From NCBI RefSeq assembly GCF_001183985.1, contig NZ_LFZW01000001.1, positions 4,093,431-4,157,430 on the forward strand: a stretch of 64,000 nt of DNA. Direction: 5' to 3'. The stretch's first letter is position 1; the number at the start of each line of letters is the position of its first letter. A model generated the notes under the pieces. That model ran no database searches, was not told the origin of the DNA, and was given only the letters and a program-made list of their open reading frames with translations. This DNA is from Peribacillus loiseleuriae (lineage in GTDB: Bacteria > Bacillota > Bacilli > Bacillales > DSM-1321). Shown here in pieces: positions 52,865 through 64,000 of this stretch. The position numbers and the translations under genes are program-made.

Positions 52865-53305
52865 ATGAATTCTAAAGACAGAAAAAAGAAACTAGAAGAG
52901 TTTCAAGAAATATTTGAAACAGTTTTTCGTAAATTAAAGCGACAAAATGAATTCTTTCCTAAGACAAAATATAAGCTTGCTGACAGTCATATATTGATTC
53001 TTGTGTATCTTTCTAAGAAAAAAATGTGCACTGTTTCTGATATCACTTCTTATCTAGGTATTACTTCGGGAGGCGGAACAGTTCTTACTGACACCCTTTT
53101 AAAACATAATTTAATTACTCGAACAAGATCAGAAGCTGATAGAAGAGTGGTACAATTATCACTCACAAAAGAAGGAGAAAGCATAGTTGAACAAATTATT
53201 AAACAGAAAGCCAAAATGTTTACTCAGCTCTTTGATGATATTGAAGAGGATGACATTGAAAAGATTATTAGTATATTCTCTAAATTAGATGATACACTAG
53301 CCTAG
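52865..53305 (+). CDS. MarR-family transcriptional regulator
   Basis: The 146-aa protein has the MarR winged helix: MCTVSDITSYLGITSGGGTVLTDTLLKHNLITR, with the DRR wing in RSEADRRVVQLSLTKEGE. AAGGAG precedes the ATG. A perfect palindrome lies 90 bases after its stop, upstream of the monooxygenase-like gene, and is a likely target site. The ligand is unknown. Confidence 0.88.
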   Translation: MNSKDRKKKLEEFQEIFETVFRKLKRQNEFFPKTKYKLADSHILILVYLSKKKMCTVSDITSYLGITSGGGTVLTDTLLKHNLITRTRSEADRRVVQLSLTKEGESIVEQIIKQKAKMFTQLFDDIEEDDIEKIISIFSKLDDTLA

Positions 53306-53346
53306 TTTTGTTTAGAGAACGAACGATCTAGGAACTTTTATAAACA

Positions 53347-53393
53347 AAAAACCTCATCAGTGAAAATGATTCTCATTGACGAGGTTTTTTATT
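53347..53393 (+). terminator. Terminator of the marR gene with an embedded Fur-like box
   Basis: AAAAAACCTCATCAGTGA and TCATTGACGAGGTTTTTT form the stem. The top of the hairpin, TGAAAATGATTCTCA at 53361-53375, matches the Fur box core TGATAATNATTATCA in 12 of the 14 specified positions. The site therefore could serve both as terminator and as iron-dependent operator for the next gene. Confidence 0.65.
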
Positions 53394-53396
53394 TAT

Positions 53397-53425
53397 GTTA
53401 ATATCTTATTTAGTAAGATATTAAC
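53397..53425. promoter_or_regulatory. Perfect palindrome upstream of the monooxygenase-like gene (putative MarR site)
   Basis: GTTAATATCTTA (53397-53408) and TAAGATATTAAC (53414-53425) are exact inverted repeats with a 5-base spacer. A further half-site, TTAGTAAGGTATT, follows directly. Position and symmetry suggest a MarR operator. Confidence 0.6.
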
Positions 53426-53481
53426 TTAGTAAGGTATTCTTATTCTATTCTCTAATTTAAACAATAGGAGTGAATTTGCTT

Positions 53482-53808
53482 ATGTTTATCAGTCAAGCTT
53501 GCTTTGAAGGCGATAAAATAATTGAGCATAAAATTATTACAAAACTTCAAAAAACAATGAAGGAAACGATCGATGTCGAAGGACTACTATCAACTGATTG
53601 CTGGTTGAAAGAAAACAAAGATCGAGTTGAGTATGTCTTTGTTGCAAAGTGGAAGAGTAAAGATCACTTTAAAAAGTGGGTATCAAGAGAAGAACATGTG
53701 GAAGAGCATAAAGAAATGAACAAACAAAAAAAACAAGGATCACAAGAAGAGGTCAAAATTAACAAGACTCTTCGTCAATATGAGCTTGTGGACCTTTCTT
53801 CACTCTAA
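53482..53808 (+). CDS. Antibiotic-biosynthesis-monooxygenase/IsdG-like protein
   Basis: The protein of about 108 aa has the ferredoxin-like ABM fold: MFISQACFEG, then EGLLSTDCWLKENKDRVEYVFVAKWKSKDHFKKWV and the SREEHVEEHKE helix, reminiscent of the W...F..W..S..H pattern of heme-degrading monooxygenases. AGGAG is 11 bases before the ATG at 53482; a TTG at 53476 is at 5 bases and is an alternative start. The Fur-like box and palindrome upstream suggest control by iron and MarR. Heme degradation is plausible but unproven. Confidence 0.75.
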   Translation: MFISQACFEGDKIIEHKIITKLQKTMKETIDVEGLLSTDCWLKENKDRVEYVFVAKWKSKDHFKKWVSREEHVEEHKEMNKQKKQGSQEEVKINKTLRQYELVDLSSL

Positions 53809-53877
53809 TAGTCCATTCATAGTAATTTAATTTAGAGTAGCCTTATTTAAATTGATAAATTGAAAAGGAAGTCATTA

Positions 53878-54153
53878 ATGAAAATTAATTCTAAATATCG
53901 GAATACTACTTATCGCTTTTTATCGGCTTTTAGTATGTCTTTGTTCATGTCATTTATGATAGTATCGATAAACTATGGGTATAATAGTGAATTTTTGCCT
54001 AGATGGTTAAAAATTTGGCCACTAGCTTTCGTTTGTGCTTTTGTTGGATCTTTCTTTCTTCCAAAAATAGTACAGAGAATAATGAGCAAAATTGAGTTTA
54101 TAGAACCACCTTTATTAACAGAAAAACATAAAGTCAGAAAAAAACAATTGTAA
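53878..54153 (+). CDS. DUF2798-family two-helix membrane protein
   Basis: The 91-aa protein has two hydrophobic helices (about residues 17-33 and 44-61) with the family pattern ending WPLAFVCAFVGSFFLPKIVQRIM. AAGGAAG precedes the ATG at 53878. It lies 70 bases after the monooxygenase-like gene and may share its transcript. Function unknown. Confidence 0.8.
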   Translation: MKINSKYRNTTYRFLSAFSMSLFMSFMIVSINYGYNSEFLPRWLKIWPLAFVCAFVGSFFLPKIVQRIMSKIEFIEPPLLTEKHKVRKKQL

Positions 54154-54236
54154 AGAGAATAAGCATAAACTCTTCGCACCTTAAACAAACTACACAATAC
54201 GCCGTGAGGCACCATCTCATAAAATTCATTATCGGC

Positions 54237-54268
54237 AAAAAAGGGTCTTCAATTGAAGATCCTTTTAA
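54237..54268. terminator. Convergent terminator between DUF2798 and MFS genes
   Basis: AAAAGGGTCTTCAA and TTGAAGATCCTTTT pair with one mismatch; A- and T-runs on the two sides suit both directions. Confidence 0.8.
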
Positions 54269-54330
54269 TATATGGTATCAAAAAGCATGTTGCAGATTTT
54301 CCGATTAACGAACCTTATAGTAAAGTTACA

Positions 54331-55512
54331 TCAACCTTTTTTGGAAAGAGGTGAACCGGTGTTTAGATCACGAAGCTCTTTGCTTTTCAACAAAAGCTTT
54401 ACAAAGAAAATGAACAGCAACAAGGAAAACACGACTGACACGGCACTGACCGTGAATAATACTTGGTAGCTCGTGTACTGGGAAACCCAACCTAGTATGA
54501 TTGCACCTAGTCCGATTCCGAGGTCAGTAGCAGTCGAAAATGAAGCATTGGCTACCCCCGTACGTTCTGGACTGACAAGACGGATCGTTGCCGCTTGAAG
54601 AGCAGGTTGCGCGGAACCGAAACCAATCCCGTACATAACCGCCGAAATGATCACGCCGAACAAATTGGTCGAGAAACTCAAGACAATCAAAGCTAAAACC
54701 GTAATCACTAGTGCAGGTATAATAACAAACGTCTCACTGTACCGGTCTGAAAGTTTCCCCGCAATGGGACGGATTAGAACAAGCGCGGCTGCATAAACGA
54801 GAAAGAATGTCCCGGAATTGACCTTGATCGAGTCGGCAAACAACGGTACAAAGGTGGTAATGCCGCCATAAGCGATAAACAGCAAAAAAATTGATGCCAT
54901 AACGGGCAAAACCGATTTTTCGAAAAGTTCGATTTTCCTTGCCCTCTTTTGAGGCTTAAAAGACGTTTTGGCTCCAAACGTTAAGAACAGAGCTGCGGCA
55001 GAGATTCCAACTGCTAGTAGAAATAGAGAATGATACGAGAAGTTCTGTACAACCCATAGACCGAACATCGGGCCGATGGCCATAGCTAAAGTCATCGCCA
55101 TCCCAGACCATCCTAGACCTTCCCCACGGCGTTTGGACGGAATCAAATCCGTAACCGCGGTGAGAATCGCGGTTGTGGAAACGGCCCAAGTCACCCCATG
55201 CAATATTCTGAGGACCATTAAAACAGCGATTCCGCCAATCCAATTGTACATGTACATTGCTATAGCGAAGAATAGCAGTCCCCAGACGATAAACGGACGC
55301 CTACCGAACCGGTCCAACAGCCCTCCGACGAACGGGCGAAAAATAACAGAAGACAGCATAAAAGCCCCCATTGCCAGACCGACCTGTGATTCGTTGCCAC
55401 CCATCTCTTTAATAAACAGTGGCAATGTTGGATACAGCATATAAAATGCTGTGAATAGGAAAAACATCCCTACGGTCATAAGAATAAACGATTTCGTCCA
55501 TAGGCGTTCCAA
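54331..55512 (-). CDS. Major facilitator superfamily efflux transporter
   Basis: The 393-aa protein has twelve helices and the MFS motif A in the form GGLLDRFGRRPFIVWG (residues about 63-78). A motif-C-like GMAMTLAMAIGPMFG follows. These features fit drug or sugar exporters. It starts at a TTG 8 bases after GGAGG. Its base composition and codon use are visibly more GC-rich than the neighbouring genes, so it may have been acquired from another Bacillales lineage. Substrate unknown. Confidence 0.87.
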   Translation of the reverse strand: MERLWTKSFILMTVGMFFLFTAFYMLYPTLPLFIKEMGGNESQVGLAMGAFMLSSVIFRPFVGGLLDRFGRRPFIVWGLLFFAIAMYMYNWIGGIAVLMVLRILHGVTWAVSTTAILTAVTDLIPSKRRGEGLGWSGMAMTLAMAIGPMFGLWVVQNFSYHSLFLLAVGISAAALFLTFGAKTSFKPQKRARKIELFEKSVLPVMASIFLLFIAYGGITTFVPLFADSIKVNSGTFFLVYAAALVLIRPIAGKLSDRYSETFVIIPALVITVLALIVLSFSTNLFGVIISAVMYGIGFGSAQPALQAATIRLVSPERTGVANASFSTATDLGIGLGAIILGWVSQYTSYQVLFTVSAVSVVFSLLLFIFFVKLLLKSKELRDLNTGSPLSKKG

Positions 55513-55794
55513 TTTGCATTCCTCCTTGAGTAAAAGATCTCATGTTATTCCATCTATCATTTTAAGTTACTTCGTTAAAGCTAAATTGATTTTAGCAAAA
55601 AAGGAAAAACCTAAATCACTAGAATTGAAGACACAAAGCGTGCTTAATTTCTGCGATTTAAGTTTTGCCTGCTTGTAGTAACAATCCCGTGCCACTTATT
55701 TAAAAGGGCTGATTTTTTATACACATATGGTCTGCCCGTAAAAGTCCGTCTTTTGCAAAAGCCCCTTTATACCTGAAATTCATTATTTAAGTCT
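55513..55794. other. Intergenic gap, nothing recognised
   Basis: About 280 AT-rich bases lie between the MFS start and the beta-glucosidase stop. No gene or clear terminator is visible. Confidence 0.45.
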
Positions 55795-57240
<1,446 letters not shown>

Positions 57241-57250
57241 TTAAATAATG

Positions 57251-59115
<1,865 letters not shown>

Positions 59116-59187
59116 ACAATGCCCTCTTTCTTTAAAATTTTTGCTAATATAACTGATCAACTGTAAACTATTACAATGAGTATGCAT

Positions 59188-59553
59188 TCAAAAAGAATAG
59201 ATATGTTTGGTACTTATTTATGGATGTTCCCTCTGTGTACTTCAGATGATTCCAACTTGAATGCTAGTTATGTTAAGTAAGCGCTGATACAAAAAGTAAA
59301 AATAAAAGAGTAAAATTAATTATTCCATTGTGCTTAAAGATAAATTCTAAAACAAGATTTAACCTCTATGTCATAACCACTGCTTAAAATTTCTTTCTTA
59401 TACCTTGTTCACCTCCATAACATAACTAGTCCAATAACTTTTTTACAAAATAAAAAAGTTATTTATCGGCAATAATAAAAGGCTGAATCCGTTTACACCT
59501 TTATATTAGCACCACATAAATAACTATATCCAATACCTATAATCTATGCTTTA
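59188..59553. promoter_or_regulatory. Upstream region of the beta-glucoside operon with a cre-like site
   Basis: This gap should hold the bglP-type promoter. AAGTAAGCGCTGATAC at 59275-59290 resembles a catabolite-responsive element (TGNAARCGNWWNCA) with several mismatches. I see no clear BglG-type antiterminator hairpin pair. Confidence 0.3.
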
Positions 59554-60435
59554 TTATGCCTGTAGGGCATGTTTGATAAATTGAATAAAGCGAGTAGTAG
59601 TTGGACTAAAAATCTTGTGTTTTTTCCAAACAATGACACAACCTACTTTGAGTTCGGGATGAAACGGTCTAAAACAAAGATGTTCAGAATCCTTCATCAT
59701 AAGAGCACCCTCAATACAGATTGCCGTTCCCATACCATTTTCCACAAGATTAACTACATTTGAGATTAAGTTATAGGTAGCTACAAAATGTAATTGAGAA
59801 TATTCATCGGAAAACCAACTAGCAATTTCATTTTGTACTACAGTTCGACTAGAAATGAATAAAGGCACTCCAATAAGATCCTTTGGAGTCACATATTCCT
59901 TCTCTGCAAGAGGAGACGTTGTCTTTGTAAGAATTCCCCATCGTTCCTTTAGTGGCAATCTGATAAAATCATATTTTTCAATATTGATAGGCTCTAATAA
60001 AATTCCGACCTCGAGTACTCCTTTATCTATTTTTTCTTTTATATCATCCCCTGTTCCGCTAAAAATATGATAACTTACCTGTGGATATTCATTGTAAAAT
60101 GCTTTTAACAATTTAGATAAAACTTGCGATGTCAGTGATTCAACACTGCCTATAGATATTGTTCCTCCAACTAGATTTTTCTGATCTTTAAATTCTTTCT
60201 CTGTCTTATCAGAAATCGTAAGAATTTCTTCTGCTCTCTGACATAAAAGCATACCAGCATCGGTTAATGATACCTTTCTTTTTCCACGTACAAGTAGTTG
60301 AGCTCCTAACTCTTTTTCTAAATCCGCCAATTGTCTGCTTAATGTGGGCTGTGTTATATGTAAAATTCCAGCTGCATGAGTAATACTTTCTACTCGTGCA
60401 ACTGTCAGAAAATACCGCAGTACTCTTAATTCCAT
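59554..60435 (-). CDS. LysR-family transcriptional regulator
   Basis: The 293-aa protein has the LysR N-terminal helix-turn-helix LRYFLTVARVESITHAAGILHITQPTLSRQL (residues about 5-35) and a typical effector domain (GTISIGSVESLTSQVLSKLL). It precedes the beta-glucoside operon on the same strand, but its target is unknown; such operons usually use BglG antiterminators, so this may regulate something else. AGGAGGT precedes the ATG. Confidence 0.87.
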   Translation of the reverse strand: MELRVLRYFLTVARVESITHAAGILHITQPTLSRQLADLEKELGAQLLVRGKRKVSLTDAGMLLCQRAEEILTISDKTEKEFKDQKNLVGGTISIGSVESLTSQVLSKLLKAFYNEYPQVSYHIFSGTGDDIKEKIDKGVLEVGILLEPINIEKYDFIRLPLKERWGILTKTTSPLAEKEYVTPKDLIGVPLFISSRTVVQNEIASWFSDEYSQLHFVATYNLISNVVNLVENGMGTAICIEGALMMKDSEHLCFRPFHPELKVGCVIVWKKHKIFSPTTTRFIQFIKHALQA

Positions 60436-60658
60436 TTTCTACCTCCTGATTAATATTCGATATGATTTTTAACTCTTTCCCTTAAGTTAATACTTGAAAA
60501 AATTGCGTATCTGGAAGAGCCATATGTACTACAACCAGTTCTTGATTTAAATTTATTGTGGTTCGAGATAGTTTTCTGAATGTGAAACCCTGATTTCCTT
60601 ATGCTCAGTAAGAAACAGGTTTTAAAAAAAAGAAATATAAACCAAGAGAGGAAGTTTC

Positions 60659-60742
60659 ATGATGAACAAAAAACGGTTATTCATCCTTTGGACTAGAGCC
60701 CGTAAGCTTAAGTCTCTCTCTTCCTCATTAAATCGAACGTAG
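60659..60742 (+). CDS. Possible 27-aa small protein (low confidence)
   Basis: A short frame, MMNKKRLFILWTRARKLKSL..., starts after AGAGAGGAAG at good spacing and ends at TAG. It is basic and has no recognised family. It may be a truncated gene or chance. Confidence 0.22.
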   Translation: MMNKKRLFILWTRARKLKSLSSSLNRT

Positions 60743-60760
60743 GTTTATTATATGGCATAA

Positions 60761-61300
60761 CTATAGATTCCTATCTAACAAACTCCCCACTCGTTCTGCC
60801 ATAACTTGAGGTGAGTAAGGCTTTCCATTCTTGAACCACCATTCCACTACACCTACGATCGCTGCTCCAAAAAATTGAAGAGTAACATCTTCGCCATGAT
60901 TTTTTCCTTCTTTTATATTCACTTCATTCTTTAACTCTTCGAGGACAAATTCAAGGAACCGACTACGAAAATAAAGAGCCCCTTTGCTCGCTAACATCGT
61001 TGAGAAGAATAAATAATGGCGCTCAAAATAGTTGAACCATAACAATTCGGCATCTATATAATTCATATCAGCTGCCAATTCGCAGAGTTCACTTAGTTCG
61101 TTAATATGTTCTTCTGTAAGCTTATCTAGCAGATCATATTTATCTGTGTAATGAAGATAGATGGTTCTTCGGCCAACATTTGCTCTGTCGGCAATATCCT
61201 GCATCGTAATTTCATCAAAATTTTTTTCAGACATCAGTTCAACAAAAGCGCTTTTTATCGCTTCTTGAGATTTGAGTATTCTTCTATCTACTTTAGACAT
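60761..61300 (-). CDS. TetR/AcrR-family regulator, divergent from the SDR gene
   Basis: The 179-aa protein has the TetR helix-turn-helix ITMQDIADRANVGRRTIYLHYTDKYDLL and a TetR_C-like domain ending YSPQVMAERVGSLLDRNL. The start at 61300 (MSKVDRR) is preferred over upstream in-frame codons. Two palindromes in the divergent promoter region (61347-61372 and around 61428) are candidate operators. It probably controls the SDR-cupin unit. Confidence 0.87.
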   Translation of the reverse strand: MSKVDRRILKSQEAIKSAFVELMSEKNFDEITMQDIADRANVGRRTIYLHYTDKYDLLDKLTEEHINELSELCELAADMNYIDAELLWFNYFERHYLFFSTMLASKGALYFRSRFLEFVLEELKNEVNIKEGKNHGEDVTLQFFGAAIVGVVEWWFKNGKPYSPQVMAERVGSLLDRNL

Positions 61301-61346
61301 TGTGAGAGTCACCAAACTTTCTTAAAAATAATTGCACAATATGAAT

Positions 61347-61372
61347 CGATTTGTGCGCTAATGCACGAATCG
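61347..61372. promoter_or_regulatory. Palindromic operator between tetR and SDR genes
   Basis: CGATTTGTGC and GCACGAATCG are inverted repeats with one mismatch and a 6-base spacer. A second palindrome, GCATTAATGC, stands at 61428-61437. Both lie in the divergent promoter region. Confidence 0.6.
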
Positions 61373-61536
61373 TGGTCATTTGGTCATTGAAAACACCCTG
61401 TTTTTATTTTAGATTATACACAGATGAGCATTAATGCATCAATATGTATTTTCGCCAAAATCAAACTTAACTACCTTCGGCAAAATAGAAGAGCAAAATT
61501 AAAAACTCATTTATTTAAGAAAGGATGTTAAATAGT

Positions 61537-62283
61537 ATGTCTAATATTCAAGATAAAGTTGTCATTATTACGGGTGCATCTAGCGGGATTGGAGAAGCTA
61601 CTGCAAAAAAGCTTGTCTCTCAAGGTGCAAAGCTGGTCCTAGCAGCTCGTCGTGAAGACCGTTTAAAAAAATTACAAGAAGAGATTCAAAACGATGGTGG
61701 GCAAGCGATTTATAAAGTGGCTGATGTGACTTCGCATGAACAATTGGCAGAACTAGCTGCATATGCGCTAGAACAGTTTGGAAAAATCGATGTGTTAGTG
61801 AATAATGCGGGGATTATGCCACAAGCTTTCCTATTCAAGAAAAAAATTGAGGAATGGGATCAGATGATTGACGTAAACATTAAAGGGGTTCTTTATACAA
61901 TTGCAGCAGTGCTACCTTCCATGAGAGAACGTAAATCAGGTCATGTTATCAACCTTTCTTCAGTAGCAGGACACAATATTTATCCAGGTGGAACAGTATA
62001 TTGTGGTACGAAACATGCGGTAAGAGCCATTTCTGAAGGATTACGTCAAGAAGAAGCGATGAGTGGTACAAATATCCGTGTAACAAATATTTCGCCAGGG
62101 GCTATTAGCAGTGAATTATTAGACACTACTTCAGAGGCAGAAATGAGAGCAGGCTTAGATGATTTCTACCAAGTAGCGATTGAAGCTGACAATATTGCCC
62201 ATACAATCGCATTTGCTATCGAGCAACCAGCAGAGATAGGCATCAATGAAATAATTGTTCGTCCAACAGTACAAGTCGGTTAA
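61537..62283 (+). CDS. Short-chain dehydrogenase/reductase (SDR)
   Basis: The 248-aa NAD(P)-dependent oxidoreductase has the cofactor motif TGASSGIG (residues 12-19), NNAG (89-92), catalytic Ser142, and Tyr155/Lys159 in YCGTK. The start at 61537 is preferred to the ATG at 61525, which lies within the AAGGATG ribosome site. It is the first gene of a unit with a broken reductase and a cupin gene, divergent from tetR. Substrate unknown. Confidence 0.9.
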   Translation: MSNIQDKVVIITGASSGIGEATAKKLVSQGAKLVLAARREDRLKKLQEEIQNDGGQAIYKVADVTSHEQLAELAAYALEQFGKIDVLVNNAGIMPQAFLFKKKIEEWDQMIDVNIKGVLYTIAAVLPSMRERKSGHVINLSSVAGHNIYPGGTVYCGTKHAVRAISEGLRQEEAMSGTNIRVTNISPGAISSELLDTTSEAEMRAGLDDFYQVAIEADNIAHTIAFAIEQPAEIGINEIIVRPTVQVG

Positions 62284-62310
62284 TGTAATTTTAATAATGG
62301 AGGTTTTAAA

Positions 62311-63050
62311 ATGGGCACACAATATGATTTAAAAAGTGCTAATCGTCCTTACATCGTTTGTCATATGATGACATCATTGAACGGTAAAATTACAGGTCCA
62401 TTTATGAAATTACCTGAAATAAGGTTAGCAGATCAAGAATATGAACGTACAAATGCTACGTATCAACCACATGCATGACTTTGCGGACGTGTCACAATGG
62501 AGGAGAATTTCACGAAGGGGCATCAACCAGAGCTTGATGAAAACGCTCCTGTTTATCCCGGACAGATTATGTCGCAAAGCCAAATACTGAAATGTATATT
62601 GTCTCTGTTGACCCTTCTGACAAGCTAGGTTGGACACAAAATTATGTTGATTACATGAAAAGACCGAGAGCGCACATTATTGAGGTACTGACAAATAAGG
62701 TGTCTGATGCCTATATCGCGTATTTACGAAAGTATGAAATCTCCTATATTTTTGCTGGTGACGATCGCTTAAACTGTACGTTAGCTGTTGAAAAACTAAA
62801 ATCGTTATTTGAGATTGAGGTACTCATGCTATCTGGCGGTGGCTTTATCAACTGGTCATTTTTACAGGAAGAATTAATAGATGAATTAAGCATCGTGATG
62901 GCACCAGTGACTGATGGCGAAACGAGTACTGTGACACTCTTTGAAAAGGCAGACTATTTACCACCAAAAGCGCCTGTAGCATTTTCGCTTAAAAGTGTCG
63001 AGCCTGTTTGTGGTGATAGTATCTGGCTTCGATATACTGCGAAAAAGTAG
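62311..63050 (+). pseudogene. RibD C-terminal/dihydrofolate-reductase-like gene with stop codon and frameshift
   Basis: After TGGAGG the frame begins MGTQYDLKSANRPYIVCHMM, typical of RibD-C-domain reductases. A TGA at 62476-62478 interrupts it where the family has Trp (HA-W-LCGRVTME). After about 62560 a one-base shift moves the frame to YVAKPNTEMYIVSVDPSDK, and the rest is intact to 63050 (LMLSGGGFINWSFLQEELIDELS). Two independent lesions mean it is inactive. It lies between the SDR and cupin genes. Confidence 0.88.
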
Positions 63051-63142
63051 ATTTGTTATGGCTTTGAAGAAGCTAGGCTATGGATGAAGTATGAATAATC
63101 ATTTTTTTATTAGAAAAAGTTAAAGAAAGTAGGAATTTAAAA

Positions 63143-63538
63143 ATGACAAACGAACAATTAAGCAATAGCACAATTTTCCCATTAGGACAAAAGATGGAAG
63201 CAAACTTTATCGGTGATGCATACTTACAAATGGTGTTTACCGATCCGACGCCCCTCAATACATCAATCGGGAATGTAACCTTTGCTCCAGGAGCTCGCAA
63301 TAACTGGCACACTCATAAAATTGGGCAAGTTTTGTTAGTTACAGGTGGTGAGGGTTGGTATCAAGAAGAAGGAAAACCAGCTCAATTACTCAAAATGGGG
63401 GGTGTGGTGAATATTCCACCACATGTAAAACATTGGCATGGTGCGACAAAAGACAGTTGGTTTGTGCACTTAGCAATGACACCAGGAGAAACGGATTGGT
63501 TAGAACCTGTTGATGATGGATGGTTTAATAAATTATAA
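63143..63538 (+). CDS. Cupin-domain protein
   Basis: The 131-aa protein has a complete cupin metal set: motif 1 NNWHTHKIGQVLLVTGGEGW (His56, His58, Gln62) and motif 2 NIPPHVKHWHGAT (His97, His99). Such small cupins accompany SDR and carboxymuconolactone-type genes in detoxification clusters. The TAGGA before the ATG is modest. It closes the tetR-divergent unit. Confidence 0.85.
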   Translation: MTNEQLSNSTIFPLGQKMEANFIGDAYLQMVFTDPTPLNTSIGNVTFAPGARNNWHTHKIGQVLLVTGGEGWYQEEGKPAQLLKMGGVVNIPPHVKHWHGATKDSWFVHLAMTPGETDWLEPVDDGWFNKL

Positions 63539-63610
63539 AATTAACGCATCGAGTTATTTGATTCGATTCGTTATTCCTTTTAGCGGATATGACTTTCATC
63601 TAAATAAAAA

Positions 63611-63640
63611 AGCCCTACAAGATCATGTTCTTGTAGGGCT
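63611..63640. terminator. Bidirectional terminator
   Basis: AGCCCTACAAGA and TCTTGTAGGGCT form a perfect 12-bp stem with an A-run on the left. It serves the RND remnant (minus) and possibly the cupin gene. Confidence 0.85.
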
Positions 63641-63647
63641 AAAACCA

Positions 63648-63835
63648 TTAGTTCTCTTCTACTTCTTTACGGTTTTTCTTGAGTAGCTTAGATATTATTT
63701 CATAAACGATTGGGACAACAATTAATGTTAATAACGTCGAATTGGTTAAACCACCGATTACTGTAATACCAAGACCTTTGGAAATTAACTCGCCGTAGCC
63801 TGAGCCGTAGCTACTGATTGAAGTTAAGGTTTTTA
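63648..63835 (-). pseudogene. C-terminal remnant of an RND-family efflux pump gene
   Basis: The last 60 codons encode SKGLGITVIGGLTNSTLLTL followed by IVVPIVYEIISKLLKKNRKE and a stop, the characteristic end of AcrB/SwrC-type transporters. Upstream of about 63835 the frame is lost and the duplicated DUF1659 promoter segment begins at 63862. The pump gene was therefore cut, and only its 3' end with its terminator remains. Confidence 0.85.
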
Positions 63836-63861
63836 GATATTAATTTTAAAAAGGCGGAATC

Positions 63862-64000
63862 CAATCTTTCAATCTAGAATCCCTTTTAAAAACTTTTTTT
63901 ACCCATGCTACTTTTTTCGTTTTAGCACTTATAAAGAAAGTGAAAGGAGGTGAGCAACGTGGCAATTGAAATTCTTGAAGCTGTAACGATCCGCTTAGAG
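63862..64000. repeat. Duplicated segment, copy 2 (promoter and start of a second DUF1659 gene)
   Basis: It matches 50513-50650 except for one inserted T and two substitutions, and runs to the window edge. The copy begins within 30 bases of the RND remnant's broken end. Confidence 0.95.
63959..64000 (+). CDS. DUF1659-domain protein, second copy (partial at right edge)
   Basis: The GTG start, AAAGGAGG ribosome site and first 14 codons are identical to those of the gene at 50609. The remainder lies beyond the window. A DUF2922 partner probably follows. Confidence 0.85.
   Translation, partial: MAIEILEAVTIRLE

Noticed and set aside
54956-55444. Overlapping frames of 95 and 122 codons inside the MFS gene
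   Set aside because: Long shadows are expected from the higher GC content; no starts with ribosome sites.

Overview
The window is AT-rich, low-GC Gram-positive DNA with strong Bacillus-type ribosome binding sites, many TTG/GTG starts and many rho-independent terminators. The gene families (HssRS/HrtBA, CidAB, a ComK-family regulator, a BirA-operated biotin locus, DUF1659/DUF2922 pairs) point to a member of the Bacillaceae or Caryophanaceae. The exact genus cannot be fixed from sequence reading. No rRNA, tRNA or CRISPR was seen. Most of the window is ordinary chromosomal accessory and metabolic gene content, with clear signs of local decay and small repetitive elements.

Layout. 0-3 kb: the 5' ribozyme part of a probable group II intron runs off the left edge and sits inside a copy of a 193-bp intergenic repeat; three more copies lie at 2.0-2.7 kb, two of them in exact tandem around an APC amino-acid transporter gene. 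2.8-9.3 kb: a redox-type HxlR regulator with a divergent nitroreductase, a GNAT gene, and a phosphate-uptake operon (TolB-like stalk protein, pstS, pstC, pstA) with no pstB. 9.6-17.5 kb: tetR-fabF, a divergent catalase, and a tetR/polar amino-acid ABC transporter/osmC operon. 17.8-26 kb: a lysozyme-like gene, a PAP2 phosphatase, an ArlRS-like two-component system with a PepSY protein, cidAB, and a DUF3006/MBL-fold pair flanked by 21-bp degenerate repeats. 26-30 kb: a complete heme-sensing and heme-efflux operon hssR-hssS-hrtB-hrtA with a recognisable HssR box.

30-37 kb: a truncated nucleoside-transporter duplicate, an acetate transporter-like gene, a nucleoside transporter under a guanine-type purine riboswitch, and divergent biotin genes bioB // bioY-bioD-bioA around a BirA operator. 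37-48.5 kb: a 58-aa membrane protein, DinB, two decayed gene fragments, a LacI-controlled ABC importer with two GH13 glucosidases (both with the isomaltase-type Val after the nucleophile), a Nudix gene, a broken PLD/helicase/DUF3427 gene and a ComK-family gene. 48.5-55.5 kb: a long AT-rich gap, an EamA transporter, a DUF1659/DUF2922 pair, a radical-SAM gene, a structured region resembling the right end of an IS200/IS605 element, and a marR/Fur-box/heme-monooxygenase-like/DUF2798 cluster. 55.8-64 kb: a beta-glucoside locus whose PTS gene is frameshifted, then tetR // SDR - broken RibD-type reductase - cupin, an RND-pump remnant and a second copy of the DUF1659 gene at the right edge.

The genes fall into independent transcription units. 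The recurring theme is oxidative, electrophile and heme stress (HxlR/nitroreductase, OsmC, catalase, HssRS-HrtBA, IsdG-like monooxygenase) alongside oligosaccharide uptake. No single large novel system is evident. The most unusual material is the repeat and hairpin families, the reduced pst operon and the IS605-like RNA.
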